Source: Siphonodentalium dalli (Eukaryota > Mollusca > Scaphopoda > Gadilida > Siphonodentaliidae). Taken from it: 64,000 bases of DNA. Both the position numbers and the translations under genes were made by a program. Position 1 is the first letter of the stretch; every line of letters starts with the position of its first letter. This document shows positions 30,001 through 45,000 of this stretch, piece by piece. The notes beneath the pieces are model-generated. The model was not told where the DNA came from and searched no databases. It worked only from the letters and a program-made list of their open reading frames with translations. The DNA is taken from contig CP136064.1 of NCBI GenBank assembly GCA_032622095.1, positions 115,742,004-115,806,003 of the forward strand, in the 5' to 3' direction.

Positions 30001-33000
30001 GTCACGCTATCAGAAAATGTATGTAAACAATATATTAAACAATCGTATTATTGCTTTACCTTTTTCTATCTGACACAGTAAATTATATATCATTTTGAAG
30101 AGAGATTAATTGTGGAGATTTCAGATGATTAATCAGATTCAGGGCTTTACGTTAATGCTCAGGCTCCACGTGTAAATGTGGTACGTCTTTTCAAATAAAG
30201 TATGTTATAGAAAAGTTACGGGATGGGACTTACCCCAAAACAGCATCAACCCAACCGATATCCCAAGCTGTTATTTCCGACCTGGTTTATTGGCGCGACC
30301 AATTTCATGTTTGGCATTAATTAAATCTACCGTTGTAACGAGCGGTTGTTAAGTTTATTGATCCCAGATAGTTCTAAACATAACATGGCGTCCTCGACAC
30401 CGGAATAATGGCAGAATTCAACTTTGCGACGTCTCGATTGATGCCACACCAGCTGGACATTTCAGCAGAACGCGGTGAAAGCCTCACATTGTGGATTCAG
30501 CGATGGAAAGATTTCTCGAATTTGTCAAAGTTGGATGAACAGGCAGCCGAGATGCAAATGGCAATATTGCGTTCCTGCTTCACAAACGATACGCTGAAAG
30601 TTGCGATGAACCTGAACTTATCAGATGCCAAAAAAAGATAAACCACTGGAGGTCATTGAAGCCTTGCGTTTGCATGTATGTGGACAGGTCAATATTGTCA
30701 TTGAACGCCGGAATTTCAACCTTCGTCATCAACAAAATGGTGAGAGTTTTGATGACTTTGTAACCGATCTTCGCGAGCTTGCTAAGACTTGTCAATTTTT
30801 TTATGTTTGCCAGGAATCTATTTTGCGCGATCGCATCGTTACGGGCATATGTGATGCTGACACGGTAGAAAAATTATTAGCCCAAAAAGATTTGAATCTT
30901 GAAAAAGCTGTTGAGTTATGCAGAGCTGAAGAAGCAGCCAAACGCTATTGTAGAGAAATCACACAGAATGATCATGCTGACATGAGTGCAATTTCCAAAT
31001 ACAAACGTCAACAGAAGTATAATAGACCAAATAAACAGACCGAACATTGACCAGAATTTAGTATGAAGAACCAGGATCCTTATGTGTGTGCACGTTGCAC
31101 GAAACGCCATTCTGAAGACAGTTTTTGTCCTGCGTCAAACACTAAATGCGCCGTCTGTCTTAGAAAGGGACATTGGGCTAAATCAAAGTTGTGCACAGGA
31201 TCCAGGGTGCCTCAACATACTAGCCAGCCGATGTCAAGTATTCGTTTTCGTCCCCTTCTCGCATCGATTGTTGAGAGACAGTCGCCTACAGTATTTTTGA
31301 CTGTAGGTGGAGAGATCGCCAACGGATCTGTGATTAGAGCGGTGCCTGATACTGGGGCAGAGGGTTCGGCATGTGGTCTTGATATATTAGAAAGACTAAA
31401 TATTGATACTGCAAATTTGCGTTCACCCACACTGACTCTTAAAGCTGCAGATAACCATGATATTCGACAGATTGCCGAATTCGATGCTATGCCGGAGTGT
31501 GGTTCATTCACTTGCCCAGAAACAGTGCACGTGTTGGACGGGACGAAGGGATTTTATATCTCTTGGTTGGCATCTAAAAAATTAGGCTTCATACCGGCTG
31601 ATTATCCGGCACAAAGGGTGGATACACATTCTAAAGACGCTGAACTAGAAGATGTCACAGGCGCCCGTACGCATGTGAGCAAGGGATCGTTAACGCATAT
31701 CGACCATACGGATGCGACATTGGGTGCAAATGTTTCGCCACATGTTCTGCAACATGATACTGAACGGGAAAATTTCATAACCGCCCATACAAATGCGAGT
31801 AATGGATTGTTACAGCCGAACGACCACATGGACGCGATTCCGGCTCCAACGGTCATTAAGTGAGAAACACCAATTGTTCGTGACATGGAGGCATCAAGGA
31901 GAGGGAACACTTCGGCTAATAATTCACACGATAAGGCGAAAAGCATACCCGACCATATGCGTGCGACATTGACTACTAGCCACGTATCGTCGTCCAGCGA
32001 GTTACTTCGTAATCAGATGATGCACGAATTCCCCACTGTATTTGATGGTACAGTACGGACAATGCCTGTGAAGAATTTCGTATTGAAATAGAAGATAATG
32101 CTTCTACATTCTGTGTTACTGCACCAAGAACGGTTCCATATGCATATTGGGATAAAGTGCAAGAAAAACTAAAATCGATGGTGGAAGATGGAATAATTGT
32201 ACCAGTAACAGAACCGACAGCGTGGTGCGCTCCCATTGTGGTAACACCAAAGAAAAATTCTGATGACATCAGATTGTGTGTAGACTTCACGAAGCTGAAC
32301 AAGTTTGTCAGACGTGAAAGGTACAGTTCCACAGGAGTTCCACAGGAGGCTGTAGCGGACATGGCAGCATCAAATGTTCAATTCTTTGCGTCTTTCGACG
32401 CCTTGAGTGGCTACTGGCAGTGCCCTTTGGCTGAAGAGTCTCAACGTCTGACGACATTTATCACGCCATTCGGGCGGTTCATGTTTCGCCGTGCACCATT
32501 CGGGATTTGTTCAATCTCCGAACATTACAATCGCCGAATGGATGAAGCACTTGCAGGCATACCGCGATACCGTAGGATTGTTGACGATTTGGTTGCCTAT
32601 GATGATTGCCATGAAAATCATGTCACACATTCGACAAATACTTCAGAGATGCCAAGACAAACGTATATCGCTGAACGTTGACAAATTCTTTGTTGGTCAG
32701 TCAGAAGTGAATTTCTGTGGATATCGCGTTAGTAGCAGCGGCTACACTGTGAACCCATCTTTAACTGAATCCATTCGTAATTTTCCTAGGTCTCAAAACA
32801 TCACTGATTTGCGATCTTTCTTCGGATTAGCAAAACAACTCGCCAGCTTCACTGACAAGATATCAAAGTATCTTGATCCGCTGCGTTCACTGCTGAAATC
32901 GAAGAATAGTTTCATTTGGGACGAAAATCACGAGTACGCGTTCAATGGCGCTAAAACATTCTTATCATCTGCACCAGTCCTATCCTTTTACGACCCGAAG

Positions 33001-36000
33001 AAACCTACATCACTGCATGTAGATGCTAGTCGATTGAATGGCTTAGGCTTTGTGTTGTTCCAATAGGATCAAACAACGAAAGTATGGCACATGATCCAAG
33101 CAGGATCCCGATTTTTATCAGCCGCTGAATCAAGATACGCGATGATCGAATTGGAATTTTTATCTGCTGTGTGGGCCGTTAATAAATGTCGGATTTTTCT
33201 TGAAGACTTGAACACTTTGACATTGTGACCGACCACCGACCATTAATCCCGATAATGAACAGCTACAGTTTAGTAGACATCGAAAATCTGCGGCTCCAAC
33301 GATTACGCATGAAGTTGATGCGATACAACTTCACATCCCTATTGTCGCCAGGCGAGAAACACAAAGCTGCCGATGCTATGTCGCGCAATCCTACAGCTGA
33401 CCCAGACAAAAGCGATCAAATTATGGAACAAAAGGTCGATTACCACATGAGTGCATTGAAGAGCTCCACTCGATTGGACATTATTTGTGATGATTTGAAG
33501 TTGCAGCAGGTGAAAGAGGCTTCCCAAAATGATGAGGAATATAACAAACTCTATACTGTTATTGAAAATGGATTTCCGAATACCAAATCGTATCTGCCGC
33601 TGATTATCCGATCATACTGGAACGTGCGTGACCGTTTGTCAGTTGACCAGGGATTTATAGTTTACGGTTGTCGTTTGATAATTCCCACAAACATGCGAAA
33701 AAGGATTCTTGAAAACTTGCAATAGCCCCCAAGGAGTAGAGCGCACAAAACGGCGTGCGCTTCTAATTGTCTACTGGCCGCGAATAGATAATGATATAGA
33801 GAAAACTGTGCGTTCGTGTTCAGCGTATGCAAGAAATCTACCTTCGCATTGTCAGGAACTACTCAAGATGCACACCGACCCTACGCGTGTGTTTGAACAC
33901 ATTTGTTCAGATTTGTTCACTACTAATGGGTGCATGCACCTTGTGATCACTGATGTGAAATCAGGTTGGCCGTCGATCTTTTCGTTTGGGAAGGACACGA
34001 CAACTGGCACTCTCATTGACTCGTTCAGAAGAGCATTCATGGACACTGCTGTCCCGACGATTCTGTATTCTGATAATGGACCTCAGTACACCTCGCATAA
34101 ATTCGAGAGTTTTCTGAATGATTGGGGGATAAAGCACATCACATCGTCTCTGCAATACCCCCAATCTAACTCCCATGCAGAGGCCAGCGTGAAAGCCATG
34201 AAAAGTCTACTTAGTGCATGTTATTCCGAAACGCGACAGAAAACTTGATATGGATAAATGGACAAAAGGTCTGCTGCAGTGGCGCAATACACCTAAAGCT
34301 AATGGACGTTCTCCAGCTCAGGTGGTATTTGGGTGTCCCGTTAGAGATACTCTTCCGGCACATAAACGAGCTTTCGCGCCAGAATGGCAAATCGCCATCA
34401 AGACTGCAGATAGCCGCCAACAAGAAATGCTGGACAAGCTCGAGAGACGATATAATGCATCCGCTAAGAGTTTGCCACCTTTACACACTGGCTCGAAAGT
34501 TGCAGTGCAGTCGCATGTGTCTAAAAGATGGGATACCTATGGCACTGTCATTGAAGTCGGGACAAATAGGGACTATTTGGTGAAATTACCGTCAGGTCGG
34601 GTATGGAGACGAAATCGCCATTTCTTACGAAAGCGTTATCCGGTTTTGCCACCTCCTATGACCGGACAAGGCCGGTTGATCGAACCAAATTCAACACTCC
34701 CAAATGTCGTTCAACCTCGTCGCAGCGTACGTGAAGTTCGCCCTCCAAGACGGCTCATCGAAGAAATGTGATTTGTATATGTGTAAATTAAGACTCACAT
34801 GCATTACTTTTCGTTATACTCATTGCACAAGTATAAGCTGCAATTGACACTTTAATCTCGGAAGGGGCGAGTGGATGTACAGTTGGGAAAGGAGACTTAG
34901 GACTTCGACTGTGGGAAAGGGAGATGTTGGACTTTGAGATGAACGCTTTATAATGTACCTGTTATTTCCGACCTGGTTTATTAACGCGACCAATTTTATG
35001 TTTGGCATTAATTAAATCTATCGTTGTAACGAGCGGTTGTTAAGTTTATTGATCCCGGATAGTTCTAAACATAACAGATATTTCAAGAGGCATGTGTGCA
35101 GGATTGGGGCTGGGTCAAACTAAAATGTGATAGATTCTTAGACCTAGAACAAAGGTGTGTGCTACTACATTAATATCCTCAAAGCTACTAGTACATGTAT
35201 ACCAGATGCAAACTACCAAGTGCTCAAAACCAATGATGTCTTAAACAGATTTATTTGACAAGTTTGGTACTGACTTTAAATAGTACCGGATATCTGACAG
35301 CTCACTACTACAACACAGTGTACACTTGAAATTTGTCAATACAGATCAATGCGTCAAGATGAAGGAATATCAGTAGAGTCACATCACCATCAATGCGTCA
35401 AGATGAAGGAATATCAGTAGTCACATCACCACTACTGTTTGCTATAGGGCCTCTGACATACTACTCAACACCACAATAGCAACCAAATCTATCCTGTTCG
35501 AGTTGGTGGAGTAATATGGTGTCTCAATGTTATCTTCACATGAGATATCCAGACAGACATGAATCTTTTTCAGCATGAGTAATCACTCCACAACATACAG
35601 TAATGCCCTAAGTAATCGACTCCTTAAACACAGCAGAATTATGGGTAACTTTTCAGGATTTAGTCGGAAATATGGCTTGTTGCCATTCATCGGAAAGCTC
35701 TCCCCGTTGGGTAAATTAGGATCAGCTTTTCCTATTTAAATGTAGTTTATATCTACTTGAAGTAAAAAATGATTTAATACTCTTAAGTGCATACATAAAT
35801 GTCACTTTACACAGCACAGGGATATACCATGTATTTTGCACACTAATAGTCATTAATACATATGGACATTGGTGGTAAAAACATGAAAACAAATTATTAA
35901 ATTTGTTTTTATATATAAAATACAATAAAAAAAAAAATCTAAATTATGGTCCGCAGCTTTTTCATAGGGTCGGTCGGACATCGGAAACAAAGATATTTTT

Positions 36001-39000
36001 TTGTTTGACCTTACATAACTTCGAATATTGCATTTCATCACACAAGTTCTGTATGCAAGGCAAATTTGGCTCAGTCTATACATTGAGGATCTACAACTCG
36101 TCCCAAGTTTATAGCGGAATTTACAAAACTCGTTCTGTAAATTAGGTCTGGACCGAGTCTTTGGTCTGGACGAGTTTTGTAAATTCTGCTATAAACTGGG
36201 AACGAGTTGTAGATTCAATTTATTACATGATCCAGAACCTTGCCAAAACATACTTAAATCAACAAATGGGACTCGAAACTAACATCGGCTTCCATAAGGC
36301 ATGTGATGAAGTTTCACATAACTATATGCGTTGTCTGCCCACATAAAGAAATAGTCCCAGATAAATAAAGGCTCTTCGGCGTACTTAATGGCGTATAATT
36401 AATGACATAACTTTTCTAACTCATCCACTGACTCATCATTCATTATAGTTAGGGCTGGACGATATTAACGAAAATAAAAACCGCGATTTTTGGAAATTAA
36501 AACCGCGGTTAACGATATAATCGCAGTTTTTTAAAACATCAGATACTAGTAACTTAACCCTTTACCCAACAGAACGGCCCTGTGCCAATGCATTCTCTTA
36601 TATATGCGAGTCGACCATAGGTCGCCTCGCATATATAAGAGAATGCATTGGCTTAACACATTAAAAATTATAAAATTGTTAAAGAATGTAAGAAAAAATG
36701 GTAAAAAGTGTTAAAAAAATATATTTTTTAGGCCAATGCATTCTCTTATATATGCGAGGCGACCTATGGTCGACTCGCATATATAAGAGAATGCATTGGC
36801 ACAGGGCATAACTGTAACCATCACAATGTGGTCATTGAGCCGGTTCCAATGATATCCATATTTGTATGGTTCTATTGAGACAGACCGAAGATATTTTAGG
36901 CTGTTGAAGCTTTATTTGGCCGGTTTGTTGGGTAAAGGGTTAAACAGTTTCTCACTGTTCGCTAGAATCACATCATTGTCATTAATTTTGACAAGTTGAC
37001 GTCAATAATAACATACACAACCTTTCAACCAGTGACAACCTCATGCTCGATCGATATTCGGAATGAAAAGTAAATTCACCGGTTAAATTCCGCTATTCGG
37101 ACAATTTCTATCCGGTGACTTGACAAATTCTGGTATATACCGATAATTAATAAAACCATTTAGTTAGGGAGCCCGCATATGTTCTATTTACACTTTTGCG
37201 TACAAAAGGTTTGACCCCCTAAAGTTGGTACCAATAATGGAACATTCTGAAAAACCGATTTCTTAAGTTGCGCATTCCTGGGGTTTAGGGGCTGCTGAAC
37301 CCCAAAAAGTGCCAAAAATCACTTCTATTTACACTTCCGCGTACATCGATGAATTTTGGTTTGATGATACTCCTAAGTGTACTCATTAAGAAAACACAAC
37401 TTAAGAAAGGGATTTTCCTGGGGTTTTCAGATAAGAAAGGGGGTCCCATGCTGAACCTCAAAACGTGATTTTTCACTTTTTTTTACACTTTCGCGAACAT
37501 CCATAATTTTTGGTCTCAAAGTACTTTGATATATACTAATTATAAAAACACAACTTAAGAAGCAACTTTTCCTGGGGTTTTAAGATAAGAAGGGGGTCAT
37601 CGGGTCACCCCTCAAAACGTAAAAAATCACTTTTATTTACATTATTGCACTCGATAACTCGATGAAATATTAACCGATTTAAACAATATTTGGTATATGA
37701 GTCTCTTGCAACCTTATCTTGGACGAGTTCGAAAACCTGGTTTGTCCGAATGTTTTTTCCGGAGTTATGGGTCTTAGTTTGTCTATTTTAATAACAATTT
37801 TATCACCGTTTAATAGTGCGATAACTCTATGAAATATTAACGGATTCAATTGATATTTGATATATAGGTCTATTGCAATAATATACCACCGTCCGACTTT
37901 TTTCCCAGAGTTGCTGGGGATTGTGCACCTTATTGGCAGATGTTTGGTTCGACTGCCAAAAAACTCGACAAAAGCATCTTTGATGCGTACCCCTTGTTTT
38001 TAATAATTGACCACAAAATACAGAATTTGACCCATTTTGAGAAATTGAGGCTCCAAAATCAGGTAAACAGTTTTTGAAGATGCACAACTTGAAAAATACT
38101 TAACGAATCTGGGAATGTTTTTTTTTGCTGGAATCAGGAAAGTGAGGTCGTCGACATAGACAAGACCATTGTTGAAGGACTTGTGGATTTGTGGATTTGA
38201 ATTTTATGAAAATCCATAAATTGTTGATTTGACCAAATTTTCCCAAATTGATTTCATGAAAATCACCAATTTCCCCTTCTCCGATTTTTGTTGATTTTTG
38301 GGTATGTTGTTTTATGGAGGGTTTATGTACTTATTCCAGCAAAAAAAATTGGTTGCAATTAGTTCTGGGTTTGGCATTTTTTTTCTCATAAATGCACTGG
38401 AGTAGGTACTCTATGAGTGGTTATAGTCATAAATTTTTTCCCTGATGAAACTCGCATATTAAATTTTGCCATGTCCGATATGCGAACCTGCCTTATTCTT
38501 TGATTGTTCAATTTTCTGTATGAACTGCTCAAAAATAGAAGTAACTAACAGCGAAACCAGTAATAGGATCGAGTTACTATCACTTGGATGTATTGGTTTC
38601 CGCTACTATTAGGCACTCTAGAGTATTGTCATTGGACCCCAAGAGTAATTCTTTCAGCACTTATCCGTTTCATGACGGGAGCAGTGCTTGGGCAGTATTA
38701 AAGATACTGTGCCAGTGCATTCTCTTATACATGTGAGTCGCCCATATACTGGCTTACAAGGTCCAAGGTAAATATTGTTAGGGCCCAATGTATTCTCTTA
38801 AATATGGCAGGTTCCATACGGGAGACTCGCATATATAAAGAATGCATTGTTACAGGGTTTTCGCAAAATTTCAGGATTGAAGCTCCAGTCAAAGAAGGGT
38901 TAATGATGCTGCATTAAATTGGCCATATTATTAGCTAAGTTGGGCCAAAACCATGATGGGTTAACCCTTTCAGTGCCAAGTCCGATTTTTGTATCAACCC

Positions 39001-42000
39001 ATATTTCATTCTTCATTTTTCAAATTTATTGATTATAATAATGTGATACATTGATGGAAAGAGCTCTTAGAATTTTGTTGAAAAATAATTTTAGTGTCTC
39101 AGATATTCAGAATGGACAGTTTTGTATCTTTCAAAGCATATTGTGTTTATTACCGCTTTATTGTGGCTTGTTGCCATTCATCGGAAAGCTCTCACTCAGT
39201 GAGAGCTTTCCGATGAATGGCAACAAGCCATATTTCCGACTAAGTCATGAAAAATTACCCATAATTCTGCTGTGGTTAAGAAGTCAATTATTTAGACCAT
39301 TACTGTATTTGGGAAATATTGGCCATGGACTATTTAAATTAGACCTGGAGCTAGCCAATTGTGGAGGTGGAACATTTTCTTCGTTGGCGTGTGCCCTCAA
39401 AATAAAAACTATAAAATAAAATCACGTGCTTGTATGCATTTAACAAAAATTTGGCCTGAGATTAAATTTTCATGGCCTTTTAATATTTATATAACATATC
39501 ATGCAATCATCATCTCATTGACATCAAGTTCATCAACGTTGGTTGATGGTAATGCTGTTCTAAATTCACAAAATATTACCAACATCTGCAAATACTATTA
39601 TATTCAATATAGGTATGTTTATTATGGATATAATTTCAATGTTTTGCACTACGGTATTTTAAATCAGTAGTAACGTAGAGCCCTGTCTTGGCCATAACAA
39701 GTACAGGCAACCAAGAACTGTTGAAACAAATGTTTCTCAGATACCCAACAGGGTACCAGCGACTCCTTGAAAATCCTTGAAAACCCTGGAATTAGAAAAT
39801 GAGTTTGCAAGGACCCTTGAAAACCCTGGAATTCTCAACCCCTCCTTGAAAAGCCTGGAAAAATTCAATTCTCGCCGATCGCGTAATGAAGTTAAATTAA
39901 TATAACTCGCGGTGCTTCGTAATACGAAACCAAGAAGAGTAACACTTCGGTAATTTCCGCTGGGTTCCGTCTGTTTACGTCGGTTCATTTAGACTTGTGC
40001 ATGCTGATGTAAGCGGCTCTCTGATTGGTTGTCACTACTTCGGTTTTCTATTTTCCACTAATCATGTCGCGCATACCATAGAAGATGTGTTAGTGTAGGA
40101 ATACGTGATGCGGCCGGGGAAAACCCTGCGCTATTTTTCGCTTTCGTCTGCAGACGATAAAACAAAATAATCATAATGCCCAGCGGAAAGTGCAAATATA
40201 ATCCAAACTGGAAAACAAACACAAATTATAGTAATTGGCTTGTAGCCGTAGAAGGCAATAAATTTTTGGCGAGATGTCGTATGTGCAGAAAAGATATCGA
40301 TGTAAGCAACATGGGCGAGTCTGCGTTAAAATCTCACACAACGTCCGCCAAACATAATAAAGCTTGCCAAGAAAGACAATTGAATACTAATCTGCAGAAT
40401 CTCTTTCGTTCACAAGAACCAAGTTCTACCAGTAGTACTAGCCCTATAATTTCAACAGCAAGTCCAGCAACATCAGCATTAGCCTGTCTAGGTGTGACTT
40501 CAAGTGATGTTTTGATAGCAGAACTAATGTGGAGTACTACATAAGATACTATAGCGGAGGTTCAGACTGTGTACTCTTACCATACTTACCAGTATACGAG
40601 CGCCTGCAGCGCATAAGATACTATGGATGGGGTGGTGGGTTGGGACTACCTATATACAAGCGCCTGTGGCGCATAAGATACTATGGGTGGCGGGATGGGA
40701 TGGTGGGTGGGTACTACCTATATACTATTTACATATTGATTATTGACACATGACTGTCCTTGAAAACCCTTGAAATTTGAGTATATGCCTCCTTGAAAAC
40801 CCTTGAATTTTGGCCCCCTACACTCCCTGAAAACCCTTGAATTTCATATGAAAATAGGTGCAGGAACCCTGCCCAAGCTCACTATGAACCTTGCCATTAC
40901 ATGGATGTAATACTCACATGCATCACCAATAGTTTCAACTTTGTACACATCATAGGTATCTAGAATGCTGTCAAATGTGGTGTACAAGTCATTTAGCAGA
41001 TCAACCACTTGTAATGGAGTACTTCCTTTCGCAATAGATGTGAACCCAACAATGTCACTGGAAAATAAATGAGCATGCATATCAAACTTCATACACCTGG
41101 TTGAGAAAATAATTCCTGTCTTTGCTCGAATTCTTTTTCAAATTATCCAAACCATTCCATTAACCCTTTCAGTGCCAAGTCCGATTTTTGTATCAACCCA
41201 TATTTCCTTGATCATTTTTCAAATTTATTGATTATAATAATGTGATACATTGATGGAAAGAGCTCTGAAAGAGTTAAATATGTCTCTATTAGTCTCCATT
41301 CGGATATGCCTATTATCAATTCTTCTGATGAATATTTTCAGTGCAGGATGTGAAAATGGAGAATGTAAATCACCTAACAACTGCGTGTGCGAAGGGTCTT
41401 ACAGCGGATCAGCATGTACCATTAATCTGGCTGTTGTGTTGCCTCTCGGCATCATAGGCTTCTTAATAGCCCTCATCTCAACCATCCTCGGAGCTCAGTA
41501 TCTCAACAAAAGGTTTGTTTGTACTCATACCTGAGTTTAGTGTGCCTGTCATTTGCAGAATGAGGTCCCCCAGAGTGTGAATTTAGTGACGCTATCCCAC
41601 TTACTGGGCTAGCATCACCAAATTCACCCTCTTGGACCCCATTTTGGTGTGTTTTGTGAGAGCGATTTTGCAAGTTAATTAGGCTAATGACTCATTGAAT
41701 TGAAACTAGCAACTTAAACTAATAAGGCCAAAACAAAAATGATGCGTGTTTCCCGTAACCCGACCGACCGTCTTCAAAACCCCCCGACCCAACTTCATTA
41801 TATTGGTTTTAAATAAAAAAAATCAATCTATAAACCGACCGACCGCACTGATAACCAAACTATGTACACGTGGTTGAATTTTATCTGATTCACCTCGCGA
41901 GATAAATAATATCTTTGATATATTTTTCGCAAAGCATCGTCACTCTAACGGAAAGTCATATTTAATACAATCTGATGCAATACAGGAAGAACTCATCACG

Positions 42001-45000
42001 AGTTATCGTTCCTCTTCGCTGACCGGAAGCACGTGTTTGTGTTGATATTTACATTAAACATGATGGATGTTGCGGTTGATTAGAATCGGTTCGAACAAGT
42101 TCATCTCAACGATGGCGGTCGCACATGGGTCGATTCAAAGTCTCTGGGTGAAAATAGAGATGTGTTCTCTTTAATATTTACAAGCTGTATAACCACAGAC
42201 TACAATCGATGCAATCAGGTTCCTCTTTCGGTGTCCGGTTCGGAGTTATATCGTCCGGTTTGATAGCACAAAATACACTGTTTGCGAATGTCGTTCTCTT
42301 TCTCAAGAATTGACAAGTTACTGAATCCGATTTTTGGCGCATTAATTAGAATGGGTTTTTGTCACAAGAACACAACAATGATTGGATTGCCAGATCACAA
42401 TTTTACTGAGTGCATACAAAATTCAGGATGTGTTGATAAAAATCTTATAAATGTTTTCTCACATTCAATTATGTGATTTAATCGCTCGTTTCGTATATAT
42501 AAAACCCAGAAATATCATTTACATCTAAATATTAACTCAAATAATAGTTATCTTCCCCATAAACATGCAAGATTTGCGATCGAAAACTCGGAAAGTTTGT
42601 GCTGATTGTTAGCAAGTGCAGGGCTTTGTATTTTTTTCGCATGCATGTTAATCGCAATTTACAACAGATATAATACACAAAATGAAGCCCATGGAATGAC
42701 TTTGCATGAACAGGAATGTTGTATTGTGGTATGGTAAGATATATATATTACATATAGAATACCTTTACTTTGTCCATAGTGTGCACAATTTGAATTCCAC
42801 ATGCCACGCATGATTAACTAACTGATAAGCTACATACTATGATATAGATACAAACACTAACTAGTAATCAACAGAAAACCGACTTGCCACTTCAAATTTT
42901 CTGGTTTAATACAAAACGTCCAACAGGACATCGAAAGTGGGCCTGTGATAACACAAAATTTCCATTCATGGGGTGGAAGGTCCATTCATGGGGTGTTAGG
43001 TCCATTCATGGGGTGTAAGGTCCACTCATGGGGTGTTGGGTCCATTCATGTGGTGTTAGGTCCATTCATGGGGTGTTAGGTCCACTTATGAATATTCCCA
43101 GCTAAAAATTTTGCTTGGTTCAGGGGGTGTAAACTTCAATTAACCCTTTACCCATCACGTCGGCATTTGTCGGCATCCAGGTCTGCCATCACGTCGGCTT
43201 TTATCGGCTTTTTTTTTTACCAAGGTTACACTGGTTTTAGAAGCACTAATTGCACCATTGTTATACGATGAATCGGCATCAAATTTGCTATTCACATTGG
43301 TATGATTATAATTTGTGTGTTTTGATTACTTTAATCAGCTTTAATGGTACTTTTATACCAAAATAATACACATTTTAAAAACATTTGAATACGCGATCGT
43401 GATACAACGGAAATCGAAACAGGAAACCACCAGCCGGAATAAATTTGCGATGTTTGATCTGACTATAGATTAATGTTTGCTCAACTTGTCGAAGATTATG
43501 ATAAATAGTTAAAACTAATAGATCAAATTCATTCAATGTAATAATTCTACAGGCAATTTTATGAAAACAAATATAAATAAATGTCAAAATGCCATTGCCA
43601 AGTAAAAAACTACATCAATGTTGTTACGTGTTTATTTCTTACTATTCATCTAACTAATTTAATACGCCAACCATATGTAGCAACAACATTGTTGTACCTC
43701 ACATATATATCATTTTGTTTTTATTAATAAAGTTATTCGAGAGAATAATACATTAGTTTGTCTTGGAGATTGTATCTCTCACAGGCATGTGCAATAGATA
43801 AACAGCAAAGCGACATGCATCCAGCGTAACGTAAAGTCAGCCCAATTCAACTGCGAGTCGGGAGCAAACTGTCGCCGTAAATGGAAGTTTTTGTGAAGGA
43901 ATTTCCGACGTTTTCTGAATGAAATTAAAATGGCCAATAAAATTAAACTTTTAAATGGCCTTCCCAGTGTTCAATATGTTTTGGATTAAGCTTGAATATG
44001 GCGATTGTCCAACTTAATAACTTTCACAAATATGAACTGATTTCAATAATTTTTGGTATACATGTAAATTCTTCTCACAATACCCTCTCTACATGATACG
44101 ACTAGGGATTGGTTCAGACTGTTTTTCGTAATATTACACTTCATTTTCGACTTATTTTGACTTTGGATGATAATTTATTATTCAAGTTATGATGTCCTGA
44201 TCACCACCAAACTTGATACATGTATATGTCTGAATTGCATTAAAATACAAACCTAGTTTGAATCGGCTTAGAATTCATTTTTTTTTTCTTTTCTTCGAAT
44301 ATGGGTACAAAAGCCATCTTAGATGTTAAAGGTACTCAACCCGATAAAACTCCTCTCAATTACTATTTCAATGGCTTCGGGGGTCAAAAATATTTGATTC
44401 GAGTCGAGGAAGTCACCCATCAAAGCTCAGATTTGTTAGATATCGATTTTAGAAATCTATTATTTTTCATTATCGGGAATACTATCTGGCCCAGAACTCA
44501 GTCAAAATTGCGTTAAAATTACCACTTGATTTTAGAGTTATTCATCCTTGTCTGTTTGAATAGATTTGGAGTACACATCCAGAGCAGATTACGGCAGTTA
44601 TTAGTACTCATCTCGAGAACATAACAAATTTGAAAAATCAATATCTAATAACTCTGAGCTTTGTTTGATGGGTTCCTCGACTCGAATCAAATATTTTTTA
44701 CCCCCAAAGCCAAATAAATAGTAATATAGGACCCTCTGATCGGATTGTTGTTGTTGGAATCTGTTGAGATGGGGACCCTCTTTACAGGATGAGTACCTTT
44801 AAGGTTACGTATCATTTTCTACCCGTTTTTGGGGTTTCTGCAATCATTCGAACAAATATGAACCAATTTGAATAATTTTTTTTCGGCACAAGCTTCTTGT
44901 GACACCATATCTATATTATTAGTCTGAATTTTTCTTTAAAGTTAAAAATCTTTTTTGTTGGGTTTACGGATAATGCGGGTTGAATTTGCCACGGTGGGGT

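Larger units (their letters stand above)
30269..35076 (+). mobile_element. Ty3/gypsy-type LTR retrotransposon, degenerate
   Basis: 117-bp LTRs (30269-30385, 34960-35076) enclose gag, protease, reverse transcriptase, RNase H and integrase in the Ty3/gypsy order, with no envelope gene. Several frameshifts and stops break the pol frame, so this copy is not autonomous. No direct target duplication is seen (left CAAGC, right GATAT). Very short LTRs and the order PR-RT-RH-IN suggest a Mag-like clade (inference). Confidence 0.95.

Noticed and set aside
35598-36346. Small frames at 35722-36346 as genes
   Set aside because: They run through a half MITE and a foldback palindrome on both strands, with no conserved motif.
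42961-43090. CRISPR-like regular repeats
   Set aside because: The 20-bp units are head-to-tail without spacers, in an animal genome: a minisatellite.
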